This document shows, piece after piece, positions 1-7,658 of a stretch of 33,470 bases of DNA. The stretch's first letter is position 1. Each line of letters opens with the position of its first letter. The position numbers and the translations under genes were made by a program. Source of the DNA: Candidatus Alkanophaga volatiphilum (GTDB lineage: Archaea; Halobacteriota; Syntropharchaeia; Alkanophagales; B39-G2); assembly GCA_029259545.1 (NCBI GenBank), contig JAPHEE010000020.1, positions 1 through 33,470 on the forward strand. The letters run 5' to 3'. The notes under the pieces are model-generated. The model was not told the origin of the DNA. It saw nothing but the letters and a program-made list of their open reading frames with translations, and did no database searches.

Positions 1-519
1 GGCGGGGGACCGTTCGCCGACGCCGTCAGGGAGCATGCAAGAGATGTCTCTGATGAAACCGCGCACTGGATGGCGGTTCTTGCGATGAATCAGTATGGCT
101 TGTTGCTGCTCGATCACGGCGGCGTCCCCGTCGAAAGTTTGGATGAGTTAAAGGCTGCTGGAGCCGGTTTATATATAGTTTTGCCGTTCAGGCTTCTGAT
201 GGAGCACGATAGGGGGGTTTTGGAGCACTCGTGGCATGTGACGTCGGACACGATAGCGGCATTCATCGCATCTTTGCTGGGCGTCCGCCGCATCATAAAA
301 CTGACGGACGTCGATGGTGTTTTTATCGACGGGGAGTTGAAGGAGGTCGTCACGGCAAGGGAGCTGCGGGGGCGGAGGAGCTGCGTCGACGAGGCGCTCC
401 CTGAATTTCTGATGAGCCATGGCATGGAGTGCGTCGTGGTGAACGGACGCTTCCCGTCCCGTGTCGCCGACGCCATAGAGGGGCGGAAAAACGTCTACAC
501 GAGAATTGTGCCGCTCTGA
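1..519 (+). CDS. mfnE: Amino-acid-kinase-fold phosphate kinase, probable MfnE (5' end cut off by window)
   Basis: The frame is open from base 1, so the annotated ATG at 70 is internal and the N-terminus lies outside the window. The visible part begins GGGPFADAVREHARDV, followed by SDETAHWMAVLAMNQYG; as I recall this is the pattern of archaeal MfnE, which phosphorylates 5-(aminomethyl)-3-furanmethanol phosphate in methanofuran synthesis. Further on, TSDTIAAFIASLLGVRRIIKL and TDVDGVF fit the nucleotide-binding half of amino acid kinases. The protein would be cytosolic. Methanofuran synthesis agrees with cofC further downstream. The general family is near certain; the MfnE assignment is by motif memory. 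A generic amino acid kinase is the alternative. Confidence 0.8.
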   Translation, partial: GGGPFADAVREHARDVSDETAHWMAVLAMNQYGLLLLDHGGVPVESLDELKAAGAGLYIVLPFRLLMEHDRGVLEHSWHVTSDTIAAFIASLLGVRRIIKLTDVDGVFIDGELKEVVTARELRGRRSCVDEALPEFLMSHGMECVVVNGRFPSRVADAIEGRKNVYTRIVPL

Positions 520-648
520 TCGGGTATGCGCCGCTAGTTGAGCCGCAGCCGTATCTAAGTGCGCTAATTAACAGCACGAGGCGTGGGGAATATCGCGCAG
601 GGCATGCCACATCGACGGTGACTTAAGTAAAAGGGAGAACATAGATTT

Positions 649-1401
649 GTGGTCGAGCTGCCGAAGTTGATGCTGGGAACGTCACCATTCATCGGCGCTG
701 GACAGTTCGGGCACCGTGCTTACGAGTACCGCCGCCGGTTTTTCCGCCAGCCTGAGAACATGACCACGCTCTTCGTGAAGTCGGCGGAATTCGGCGTCGC
801 CGCCGTCCAACTCGTCGCTTACGAGCCTTTAGTGCGGGCGTTGGAGCGCGCCTTTGAGGTCAGGGGCGAGAAGTTCTTCGTCGCCGCCGTCATCACGAGC
901 GGCGTCAAATTCGACAAGCATCTGCGATTGATAGAGCGGCTGGAGCCGGAGGTTGTAGCTATGCATGCTGCATTCTGCGACATTGCCGACAAAAGGCTCT
1001 GGGAGTGGGCAAAGAAGATAAGGGAGGCGGGGGCGGCGCCCGCAGCCTCGACGCACGTCCCCGGCGAGACCATCCCGATGCTTGACGCCTCAGGGCTCGA
1101 CATCGAGGCGTACCTCGCGCCTCTGAACCCCAAAGGTCTCTTCATGGAGCCTGATTACGAAAGCTCGCTGCGTGCGATAAAGCAGACGGACAAGAAGGTC
1201 ATTGCGATAAAGCCTTTAGCTGCCGGCGCTTTGAAGCCCGAAAAGTCGCTCTTCGAGTTCATATTCGAGCATGCGGACTCCGTGAGCGTGGGAATAACGT
1301 CGGAGCGGGAAATGCGAGAGACGTACACGGCGGCGTTTGCGGCGCTCGGCGAGCGCAACATTGATGATCGAACGAAGGCAAATCGTTTGCGACCACGCTA
1401 A
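649..1401 (+). CDS. Predicted TIM-barrel protein, aldo/keto-reductase-like, function unknown
   Basis: A 250-residue cytosolic protein starting at a GTG, with GGGAGA ten bases upstream. It opens with LMLGTSPFIGAGQFG and continues with alternating strand/helix segments (VAAVQLVAYEP, FFVAAVITSGVKF, VVAMHAAF, VIAIKPLAAGAL, SVSVGITSE) typical of a TIM barrel. The segment VIAIKPLAAGAL followed by SVGITS recalls the C-terminal half of aldo/keto reductases, but I do not see the complete catalytic Asp-Tyr-Lys-His set. It follows mfnE by about 130 bases on the same strand. I do not recognise the exact family, and a role in cofactor metabolism is only a guess from the neighbour. Confidence 0.75.
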   Translation: MVELPKLMLGTSPFIGAGQFGHRAYEYRRRFFRQPENMTTLFVKSAEFGVAAVQLVAYEPLVRALERAFEVRGEKFFVAAVITSGVKFDKHLRLIERLEPEVVAMHAAFCDIADKRLWEWAKKIREAGAAPAASTHVPGETIPMLDASGLDIEAYLAPLNPKGLFMEPDYESSLRAIKQTDKKVIAIKPLAAGALKPEKSLFEFIFEHADSVSVGITSEREMRETYTAAFAALGERNIDDRTKANRLRPR

Positions 1402-1423
1402 ACTCGAATTGAGAGGCTCACAA

Positions 1424-1433
1424 GATATTTAAG
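1424..1433 (+). promoter_or_regulatory. TATA-like box for the beta-helix gene
   Basis: GATATTTAAG lies about 24-33 bases before the ATG at 1457, as expected for an archaeal TATA box driving a short-leader or leaderless transcript. Confidence 0.5.
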
Positions 1434-1456
1434 CGAGACCGTCCTAGGGGTGTAGT

Positions 1457-2881
1457 ATGAGGGGAGTGGTGCTGCTTTTGGTGTCGGTAGCGCTTGCGTC
1501 GTTCGTTGTGGGGGCTGCGTCTGCGAGGGTGTGGCATGTCGATGACGACCTCATGGACTTCCCGCGAGCGGACTTCACGTCGATCCAAGCGGCAATCAAC
1601 GCCGCATCCCCCGGCGATTCGATAATAGTGCACGACGGGACGTACCACGAGAACGTAGTCATCAACAAGAGCCTGAGGCTCGTGGCGGCGGGGAGGGCGG
1701 CGCCCGTGATCGACGGCGGCGGCGTGGGCAACGTCGTGACCATAACCGCCGACGGGTGTCTCCTCAGCGGGTTCACGGTGACGAACAGCGGCACGGGCTT
1801 CGTGGGCGTTGCTATCGAGTCGGACAACAACAGAGTATTCCGCAACACCATCACGGGCAACCATGAGGGCATACACCTCAACTACTCGTCGAACAACATA
1901 ATACTCGCAAACAACATATCCTACAACAGGAACGAGAACATCTACGTAGTCGGCGGCGCTCACAACATCATAATACGCAACACGATAGGACTGATGGGCG
2001 GCGCATACGGCATACTCGCCCGCCACTCCCAGAGGAACCTCATAGCCAGCAACGAGCTCGCATGCGTCGGCATATGCCTCTACAACTCGTCGTGGAACAG
2101 AGTGATAGGGAACGAGGTGCGGGAGTGCACTGCGATCTCGATCGTGATCGACCGCGGCAGCCACAATGCGGTCGTGCGAAACGTCATACGTGACGCCCTC
2201 TCCGGCGGCATCGTGATATCGGACGAGTCTTGCTGGAACCTCGTCGCCAGAAACGAAATCGAGGCTTCGCCGCTGAGCACCGGATGCCCCGTAGGCATCT
2301 TCTTCGGCGTCTCGGCGGATAACAACGTCGTGGTGGGCAACAACATCTCAGCGTTCTACTACGGCATAGAGGCCGGTGGTGGCTCCGGTCACAACAGAAT
2401 AATCCGAAATAGCGTAACGTCATGCACGTACGGCATAATGTTTTTGATGCGAAACAGCACGGTCAGAGGGAATCACATATGTGGCAACGTGTACGGCATT
2501 TACTTCATACCCTACGATGACACCCGTAACGCAATAATCAGCAACAACATAGTGGCGAACGAGTATGGTCTCTACATCTACCGACCGGTAGACAGCATAG
2601 CCCTCGGAAACGATTCCATATACCTAAACAACTTCATAGACAACGTTGACAACGTGTACTCGAACGACAGGTACGCTAACAACGCGTGGAGCTCGCCGGT
2701 CGTCAGGTACGTGTACAACGGTACCGAATACACGGGACGCCTCGGGAACTACTGGGACGACTACGCCGGCGTGGATGCGGACGGGGACGGCGTCGGGGAG
2801 GCGGGCTACGCCATAGATGCGTACAACGTAGATCAATACCCGCTGGTGGAGCCCTCTGAGAACTACAGAATCTTGTTGTGA
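1457..2881 (+). CDS. Secreted right-handed beta-helix (NosD/CASH-type) protein
   Basis: 474 residues. The first 25 or so residues form a signal peptide (MRGVVLLLVSVALASFVVGA). Next comes HVDDD and SIQAAINAASPGDSIIVHDG, the usual opening of NosD/CASH-type parallel beta-helix proteins. About residues 60-430 are repeated turns rich in Asn and Ile, such as NNIILANNISYNRN and NRIIRNSVTSC, each roughly 20-25 residues. The C-terminus has GNYWDDYAGVDADGDGVGEAGYAID, a motif common at the end of archaeal NosD-like proteins. It is exported and probably cell-surface, binding sugar or another ligand. NosD itself serves copper maturation of N2O reductase, but no nos genes are seen here, so that role should not be transferred. 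Confidence 0.85.
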   Translation: MRGVVLLLVSVALASFVVGAASARVWHVDDDLMDFPRADFTSIQAAINAASPGDSIIVHDGTYHENVVINKSLRLVAAGRAAPVIDGGGVGNVVTITADGCLLSGFTVTNSGTGFVGVAIESDNNRVFRNTITGNHEGIHLNYSSNNIILANNISYNRNENIYVVGGAHNIIIRNTIGLMGGAYGILARHSQRNLIASNELACVGICLYNSSWNRVIGNEVRECTAISIVIDRGSHNAVVRNVIRDALSGGIVISDESCWNLVARNEIEASPLSTGCPVGIFFGVSADNNVVVGNNISAFYYGIEAGGGSGHNRIIRNSVTSCTYGIMFLMRNSTVRGNHICGNVYGIYFIPYDDTRNAIISNNIVANEYGLYIYRPVDSIALGNDSIYLNNFIDNVDNVYSNDRYANNAWSSPVVRYVYNGTEYTGRLGNYWDDYAGVDADGDGVGEAGYAIDAYNVDQYPLVEPSENYRILL

Positions 2882-2936
2882 GGTCACCGGGTGGGTGCCG
2901 GGCGGAAGGCGTGCGGTCGCACCTCCAGCGGGCTGA

Positions 2937-2958
2937 GAGCCCCTGAGGCTCAATTTTT
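2937..2958 (+). terminator. Hairpin plus T-run after the beta-helix gene
   Basis: GAGCC-loop(5)-GGCTC is followed by AATTTTT, 56 bases after the stop codon. Hairpin-plus-T terminators are less universal in archaea, but the T-run alone can terminate transcription. Confidence 0.45.
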
Positions 2959-3211
2959 ACACCCTTTTCGATGCTTTGCTGACGCATGCATGCGGCTGCC
3001 GCAACGCCGTGCGGCGGGGCTCCGAGCCGGAGCCGTCCCGAAGGAGCCCGGGGCGGGGAGGAGGTTTGCGACCGTCATGGAGGCGTGCTCATGTGCGCCC
3101 CAAGCTCTCGTGGCGACGATGTGCCGGTAGAGGGGGCTGCGGGCGGCACGCCGAAGGAGCGTCCGGCGGCATCCAAGATGCGGAGCGTGTATGTGGGCGA
3201 CCGGTCACCCG
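2959..3211. other. GC-rich, hairpin-rich gap; possible structured RNA
   Basis: This gap between convergent genes is markedly richer in G and C than its surroundings. It contains three consecutive tight hairpins: GCGG-CTG-CCGC near 2995, CGCC-GTGC-GGCG at 3005-3016, and GGCTCC-GAGCC-GGAGCC at 3018-3034. The decamer CCGAAGGAGC occurs twice, at 3038 and 3151. Short ORFs cross it but look like frame shadows. I see no RNase P or SRP signature on either strand. A non-coding RNA is possible; the strand is undecided. Confidence 0.3.
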
Positions 3212-4312
3212 TCAAGCCCTCGCCAGTTTATTTCTCAGGAGGTGGTCGGCGAGGACGATGGCGACCATTGCCTCTGCTACCGGAGCGATTCTTGGGCAGA
3301 TGCAAGGATCGTGCCGCCCTTTTATTTCGAGTTCCACTTCTTCAAGCCGGACGAAGTCCACGCTTTTCTGCCGTTTCCTGATGGAGGGAGTTGGCTTCAC
3401 CGCAATCCTACAAATTATGGGCATGCCGGTCGAGATGCCGCCCAGAATGCCACCGGCTCTGTTCGTCTTCGTTCTTATCCTAACGCCGTCCTCCGAACGT
3501 TCTACATAAAACTCGTCGTTCATCTCACTACCTCGCAGCCTTGCAGCTTCGAAGCCCGCCCCGACCTCCACGCCCTTGACGGCGCCGATGCTCATCAACG
3601 CTTTTGCGAGGTCAGCATCGAGCTTATCGAAAACCGGCTCGCCGAGCCCCGGCGGCACGTTCCACGCAATTACCTCGACAATGCCGCCAACGCTGTCACC
3701 CTCCTCTTTAGCTTTCAGGATCACACGCCGCATTTCCTTCGCCGTTTCAAGGTCGGCGCAACGTACGTCGTTATGCTCGACGTTACGCCTGATTTCCTCG
3801 AAGTTTAACCCTTCGATCCTTGCTCTGACGCCGCCAACTTCGACGACGTGCGCAACGACCTCAATGCCGTACGTCCTGATGAGCTTCTTCGCAACCGCGC
3901 CCGCAGCGACGCGAGCGGCGGTCTCACGTGCGGAGGCTCTACCGCCGCCACGCCAATCGCGATGCCCGTATTTCAAAAAATAAGGAAGGTCAGCGTGTCC
4001 GGGGCGAGCAACGTTCTTTAAAGCTTCATACGGTGACGGATCGACATCTTTATTCCAGATGAGCATTGAGATCGGCGTGCCGAGCGTCCTGCCGTCGAAA
4101 ACGCCCGAAAGAATAGCCACTTTGTCTTCCTCACGGCGTGCCGTCGCTAACTCGCTCCTTCCTGGCGCTCTTTTGTCGAGCTCCCGTTGTACGTCTTCCT
4201 CTGAAAGTTCGAGTCCTGCAGGGCAACCATCCACGACAACGCCAATTGCGGCGCCGTGCGACTCGCCCCATGTCGTTACCTTAAACGCCTTGCCAAACGT
4301 GTTCCCTGCCAC
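3212..4312 (-). CDS. aroC: Chorismate synthase
   Basis: 366 residues, normal length. The enzyme converts 5-enolpyruvylshikimate-3-phosphate to chorismate using reduced FMN, the last shared step of aromatic amino acid synthesis, in the cytosol. Family signatures are all present: [18 protein letters not shown] at the N-terminus, then [40 protein letters not shown] in the middle (FMN- and substrate-binding Arg and His residues), and [13 protein letters not shown] and RHDPCICPR towards the end. The start is a GTG at 4312, with TATA-like CTCTATATGG on the minus strand about 30 bases upstream, suggesting a leaderless message. No other shikimate gene lies nearby. It is convergent with the beta-helix gene. 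Confidence 0.97.
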   Translation of the reverse strand: MAGNTFGKAFKVTTWGESHGAAIGVVVDGCPAGLELSEEDVQRELDKRAPGRSELATARREEDKVAILSGVFDGRTLGTPISMLIWNKDVDPSPYEALKNVARPGHADLPYFLKYGHRDWRGGGRASARETAARVAAGAVAKKLIRTYGIEVVAHVVEVGGVRARIEGLNFEEIRRNVEHNDVRCADLETAKEMRRVILKAKEEGDSVGGIVEVIAWNVPPGLGEPVFDKLDADLAKALMSIGAVKGVEVGAGFEAARLRGSEMNDEFYVERSEDGVRIRTKTNRAGGILGGISTGMPIICRIAVKPTPSIRKRQKSVDFVRLEEVELEIKGRHDPCICPRIAPVAEAMVAIVLADHLLRNKLARA

Positions 4313-4385
4313 CTCATCTAATTAAAATTGCCATCCATATAGAGGTTGTCGCATGAGATCATCGAAGTGACTGAAAAGGGCTAAT

Positions 4386-4395
4386 GTTTAAATAG
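4386..4395 (+). promoter_or_regulatory. TATA-like box upstream of the ThiF-like gene
   Basis: GTTTAAATAG stands about 85 bases before the ATG at 4481, which leaves room for a leader of about 60 bases. Confidence 0.4.
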
Positions 4396-4480
4396 CTGGA
4401 AGGAGACGTGATATTGAAAGCTCACAACAACACGACCTTAGCGGGAAGGACCCGACGGCATAATGAATTGAGGGTCACTC

Positions 4481-5119
4481 ATGGTGGGCGAGGGGGACAT
4501 TAGTGGAATAGAGAGCATCCCTTTGGAGAAGCTTGAGTATCTGAGTAAGGTAAAGGTTTGCGTCGTGGGTAAAGGGGGCGTAATCGTAGAGTTGCTAAAA
4601 AGGTGGAACTTCAAAGAAGTAAGGGTCATAGAGGGGGAGGTGAAGCCAGAAGACGTACGTTTGGACCCATTTTACGATGAGGAACTCATAGGGGCTGTGC
4701 CGAAATATGCATCGTCTGAAAAGACGTGCGTCTCTACGCTGCTGCCACCAACGTCCATCGACGAATTTAAACTAAGTTTAAGGTGCATGGACGTCATCAT
4801 AGGCAGTTACGACGAGCGTACGTTGAAACTCGCGGCTGCGGCAGCTCGCGACTTGGGCATTCCGCTCGTGACCTGGGGCTTCGTGACGACGATATTGCCT
4901 GATGGCATACCCCTCGAGGAAATAGAGTTCCCAGAGATAGAGCTTGATAACGTCAGTGCTACGTTCAACGTCCTTGTCCGAGCGTTACAGTGCTACGAAG
5001 CCGTGAAACTCTTCACGGGCGTGGGCGACTTGGTGTTCCCACCCGAAGCCATAGAGGTTGATGCGCTGGACCTACGGTTACGAAAGGTGCGACTAAACGT
5101 AAAGAGAGCAGTTCCCTGA
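4481..5119 (+). CDS. Small ThiF/HesA (E1-like) family protein, degenerate
   Basis: 212 residues, shorter than typical ThiF/MoeB proteins (about 240-270). The nucleotide-binding start survives as KVCVVGKGGVIVELLKRW and the acidic strand end as VRVIEGEVKPEDVRLDP. The middle has DVIIGSYDERTLKLAAAAARDLGIPLVTWGF, matching the E1 'DNxxTR...GIP' segment in position. The C-terminal ALQCYEAVKLFTGVGDLV and ALDLRLRKVRL fit the ThiF helix and final strand. The usual Arg finger and the CxxC zinc pairs are not visible, so adenylating activity is doubtful. It precedes cofC by 30 bases on the same strand and probably forms an operon with it. Hcg-type ThiF homologues exist in methanogens, but I cannot tie this one to them. 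Confidence 0.7.
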   Translation: MVGEGDISGIESIPLEKLEYLSKVKVCVVGKGGVIVELLKRWNFKEVRVIEGEVKPEDVRLDPFYDEELIGAVPKYASSEKTCVSTLLPPTSIDEFKLSLRCMDVIIGSYDERTLKLAAAAARDLGIPLVTWGFVTTILPDGIPLEEIEFPEIELDNVSATFNVLVRALQCYEAVKLFTGVGDLVFPPEAIEVDALDLRLRKVRLNVKRAVP

Positions 5120-5149
5120 CTCCCTCGTTACTTTTCCGAGATCCGGCTT

Positions 5150-5791
5150 ATGAAGGTAATAATCCCATTTAAGAGCAGAGGGGCGAAGTCGAGACTGTGT
5201 GCTGTGTTGAATGAAGAGGAACGAGAGGAATTTGCGAGATATATGTTGAGGGATGTCCTTAAAGCTATCTGCGCCGCCGGGATCGACAGCGCCACTATCA
5301 TTTGCACCGCCCCCACGGACCTTGCCCTTGAAGGCTTAAACATGGAAGTATGCATCGTTTTCGATAAACGAGGTCTTAACGACGTTCTGAATGACGTTTT
5401 GAGGCATGAAGGCGCCCCCCTGCTAATAATAATGGCGGACCTACCACTGCTTTCCGCAAGGAACATAAAGGAGATTCTAAGTCATGAGGAGGACGTCGTT
5501 CTGGCTCCTGGGAGGAAAGGCGGCACTAACATTCTGTTTTTGAGAAAGCCGCAGCAGTTTGCGGTTGATTATTACGGCGTGAGTTTTCTCGACCACATCT
5601 CAACAGCTCGACGGCGAGGTCTCAGTGTTGCCATCTACGACTCTTTCCTCGTAAGCACTGACATCGATGAACCGGACGATCTCATTGAGCTTCTAATACA
5701 TGGTGCAAATAAAGAAGCAGCAAATTTCCTGAAAAAGATAGGTGTGGAACTCGACGTCAATAAAGAGGTACGGTTGCGGCGGAGGTCTTAA
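5150..5791 (+). CDS. cofC: 2-phospho-L-lactate guanylyltransferase
   Basis: 213 residues, normal length. CofC activates 2-phospholactate (or a related C3 acid) with GTP to make the side chain of coenzyme F420, in the cytosol. Visible motifs are MKVIIPFKSRGAKSRL (nucleotide-binding start), VVFDKRG-like IVFDKRGLNDVLNDVL, IIMADLPLLSARNI (metal and nucleotide binding; the Asp of ADLPL), VVLAPGRKGGTNILFL and VSTDIDEPDDL. It begins 30 bases after the ThiF-like gene. F420 synthesis agrees with a methanogen- or Archaeoglobus-type electron-carrier set. Codon use resembles its neighbours. Confidence 0.93.
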   Translation: MKVIIPFKSRGAKSRLCAVLNEEEREEFARYMLRDVLKAICAAGIDSATIICTAPTDLALEGLNMEVCIVFDKRGLNDVLNDVLRHEGAPLLIIMADLPLLSARNIKEILSHEEDVVLAPGRKGGTNILFLRKPQQFAVDYYGVSFLDHISTARRRGLSVAIYDSFLVSTDIDEPDDLIELLIHGANKEAANFLKKIGVELDVNKEVRLRRRS

Positions 5792-5959
5792 TGGGCGTGA
5801 CGAGCATCCCTGTTTTCTGAACGCGGCGTTTAAAAGCGCAACTGGAATACGTGGTAGCGTTTGCGAGTTCGCAAGAGCGTCTGCCAGCACTTTCGCAGCT
5901 AATGTTATCGTCGTCGCTTCCGTCAGCTAAAGCGGGAGGGCTTCGAGCTTAAGTGCAAA

Positions 5960-6629
5960 AGGGGTGTTGGGGAGTAGTTTGGGAAAACTGAGTGAGATAG
6001 ATGTCAGCCACTCCCGTCTGAAGAACGGGAGCTTGCTCACAATGTCCCGCCGGGACGTTCATCAGCCAATCAGGACGGCTGACTTCGCCTCACGGGCTGG
6101 AAAGCTGGCAGACCGCTCCAGCCCACGAGAACAAATACATTCAACATTATAAACAATTTCCGCTTCCTCCCGTGGTTAAACCATGGGCTTCCTTGGCAGT
6201 GGGGTGTGAACTCTGAATCGCATTTTGCCTCACAGGAAGCGGTAGGGATAATACGGCGAACACGCCAAAGAACGGACAAGTGGCGTACAATTTGGCAGAA
6301 AAGGAAACACCTTTCCCTTATGTCTAAGAAGAGCTCGCAAGGGAGTTCTTTAAGCTTAAAGTGCGAAGGTAGGATATGAGTTGTTAGTTGCCCTGGTCGC
6401 CACACCTTAACATAACCTTGATGCAAAGGTGGGCTCAGAGCTGCTCGTAGCAGCCCCCGGCTACCAAGCATCACCGGGTAGCCTCCCTGTGCGGTCATCG
6501 CTGCCCAGAGCCTCACTTAGCCCTGAGCGGGGGCGGTCAGCCGCTTACCCTCCTACGCCCCCTCTCAGCTCCCACCGCCCTCATCTGAGAGGACTTCCGA
6601 GGGCGTGTTATGTTAGGGAGTGAGGAGTT
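5960..6629 (-). mobile_element. Graveyard of IS200/IS605-type right ends and a tnpB relic
   Basis: No intact gene lies here. Read on the minus strand, two right-end structures of the same type as those of the complete elements at 9065-10307 and 22508-23697 are present. One is at 6003-6037: stem CTCCCGT...ACGGGAG, preceded by CAAG and followed by TGGCTGAC. The other is at 6160-6196: stem CCCATGGTT...AACCACGGG, preceded by GGAAG. Over the second hairpin the minus strand can be read as PTAKEAHGLTTGG, which resembles the usual C-terminus of TnpB proteins, so this is a tnpB remnant. A 148-codon ORF over 6070-6516 uses another frame and is probably chance. Confidence 0.6.
6160..6330 (-). pseudogene. 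Decayed C-terminal fragment of a tnpB gene
   Basis: On the minus strand one frame reads ...SLPLPVRQNAIQSSHPTAKEAHGLTTGGS. The last part, KEAHG, sits on the IS right-end hairpin exactly as KQEAPSIRAG does in the intact TnpB ending at 10302. Upstream the frame becomes uninformative. The upper boundary is approximate. Confidence 0.45.
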
Positions 6630-6868
6630 GTGAACTACCCCTCGCTTCGCAAGGGGCTGCGTGGGGAGTTTGCTCTTTACGAGCCTTATCCCCACAGGCT
6701 GGCTCACGCCGCCACTACCCGTTATCCTTACGGCTCACGGGCTACTTTCACGCACCAGCCCTACGGCTGTCCAGCCTTACGGCTGTTACGTCGTTATACT
6801 ATCCCCAGAGTATTTAAATTTTCCCACCCACCTCCCCTGCATCCCCATTGTGGGGTCTTGCAAGCAAA
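6630..6868 (-). mobile_element. Non-autonomous IS200/IS605-type element (about 240 bp)
   Basis: On the minus strand the left end near 6865 has a CCCCA...TGGGG hairpin, then GCAGGGGAGGTGGGTGGG and an AT-rich TATA-like stretch; the run GCAGGGGAGGTGGGTGGG also occurs at the left end of the element at 9065. The right end has stem CCCCTTGCG...CGAGGGG followed by GTAGTTCAC at 6630-6638, the same terminal sequence as at 10299-10307. The interior encodes nothing recognisable. It sits only a few bases after the radB stop codon. Confidence 0.65.
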
Positions 6869-6881
6869 CAAGAAGATAAAC

Positions 6882-7631
6882 TTATCGGTGACTGTTGCGA
6901 ACCTCCTCAGGCTCGACGACCCCATTGTTGGTTATAACAAACTCGCAGGAAATGCCTTCCGGCAACGACCTGTGCTTTTTGATCGTAGCCTTCCTCCTCC
7001 CGTTCCCGACCCTCTCGAGCTGTATAATGACCTTAGAGAGGTGTTCGAGGGCATGACCACCAGATGGGCGGAGCTCGCCGCCGTCGACATCCATGTAAAC
7101 TTGATTGGTGATGACCACTGCCACGTCGTACTTCCGAGCGATTTCCAGCAGGTGCGCAATCTGGCTCGCCAACTCCCTTTTCAGGGAGATGCTGCGATCA
7201 TCGTCGAGCTCAACCCTGTAAAATAGCGTCGCTGAATCCAATATTATCACGCTGACCTCGTCGCCTATCTTTGCCATCAGCTCATCCACTTCCCTGATGG
7301 CGGCGGCTTGCTGCTCGAAGTTTAAAGGCTCGAAGATGATGATGTTCTTCGCTATTCGCATCGCATCTTCCCCGGCAATCTGCATGAACCGCTCCGGCGA
7401 GAACCCCTCGCTATCTATGTATATGACCTTCTTGCCTTCCCTCGCGCACTTCACGGCGAGCTGCAGGCAGATGTTCGTCTTGCCGCTGCCGGCTTCGCCG
7501 TAGAGCTGTGTTATCGTCCCGGCTTCGAAGCCGCCGCCCAACAATTCATCTATACTACTACAACCACTGCTGTATTTCCGGGGCGCCTGCACGGCTTCCA
7601 CCCACAAAATCTTAAATTTTTCTTCCTTCAC
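6882..7631 (-). CDS. radB: DNA repair and recombination protein RadB
   Basis: 249 residues, close to the usual RadB length. RadB is the short euryarchaeal paralogue of the RadA/RecA recombinase; it lacks the N-terminal helix-hairpin-helix domain and assists homologous recombination. Walker A is GEAGSGKT at residues 45-52 and the Walker B strand is VSVIILDSATL. GGGFEAGTITQLYG precedes Walker A as in RadA. The C-terminal half has AVVITNQVY and the RPSGGHALEHLSKVIIQLE segment typical of the family. The start is a GTG. It is divergent from nfeD with only about 27 bases between the start codons, so promoters must overlap the opposite gene's start. An IS element lies just beyond its stop. Confidence 0.95.
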   Translation of the reverse strand: MKEEKFKILWVEAVQAPRKYSSGCSSIDELLGGGFEAGTITQLYGEAGSGKTNICLQLAVKCAREGKKVIYIDSEGFSPERFMQIAGEDAMRIAKNIIIFEPLNFEQQAAAIREVDELMAKIGDEVSVIILDSATLFYRVELDDDRSISLKRELASQIAHLLEIARKYDVAVVITNQVYMDVDGGELRPSGGHALEHLSKVIIQLERVGNGRRKATIKKHRSLPEGISCEFVITNNGVVEPEEVRNSHR

Positions 7632-7658
7632 TCTGTAATAAAGACGGCGGTGTTTAAA

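Noticed and set aside
1457-2881. NosD proper (nitrous oxide reductase maturation)
   Set aside because: Beta-helix repeats are generic and no nos genes are nearby.
2890-2960. TPP-riboswitch-like words (GGGTGCC, GGCTGAGAGCCC)
   Set aside because: The second half of the TPP motif (CCTGAT...AATGCC) is absent and the element lies after, not before, a gene.
2959-3211. RNase P RNA or SRP RNA
   Set aside because: Neither strand shows the conserved GAGGAAAGTCC-type core of RNase P or the GGAAGGAAGCAGC-type loop of SRP RNA.
3191-3808. 205-codon plus-strand ORF
   Set aside because: It is antisense to aroC, whose minus-strand reading has all family motifs.
5693-5930. Minus-strand ORF reading LAAKVLADALANSQTLPRIP
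   Set aside because: It looks mildly coding but overlaps the cofC 3' end, has no start with a ribosome site and no recognised family; possibly a gene relic.
6070-6516. 148-codon minus-strand ORF
   Set aside because: It crosses an IS right end; the tnpB-like relic is in another frame.
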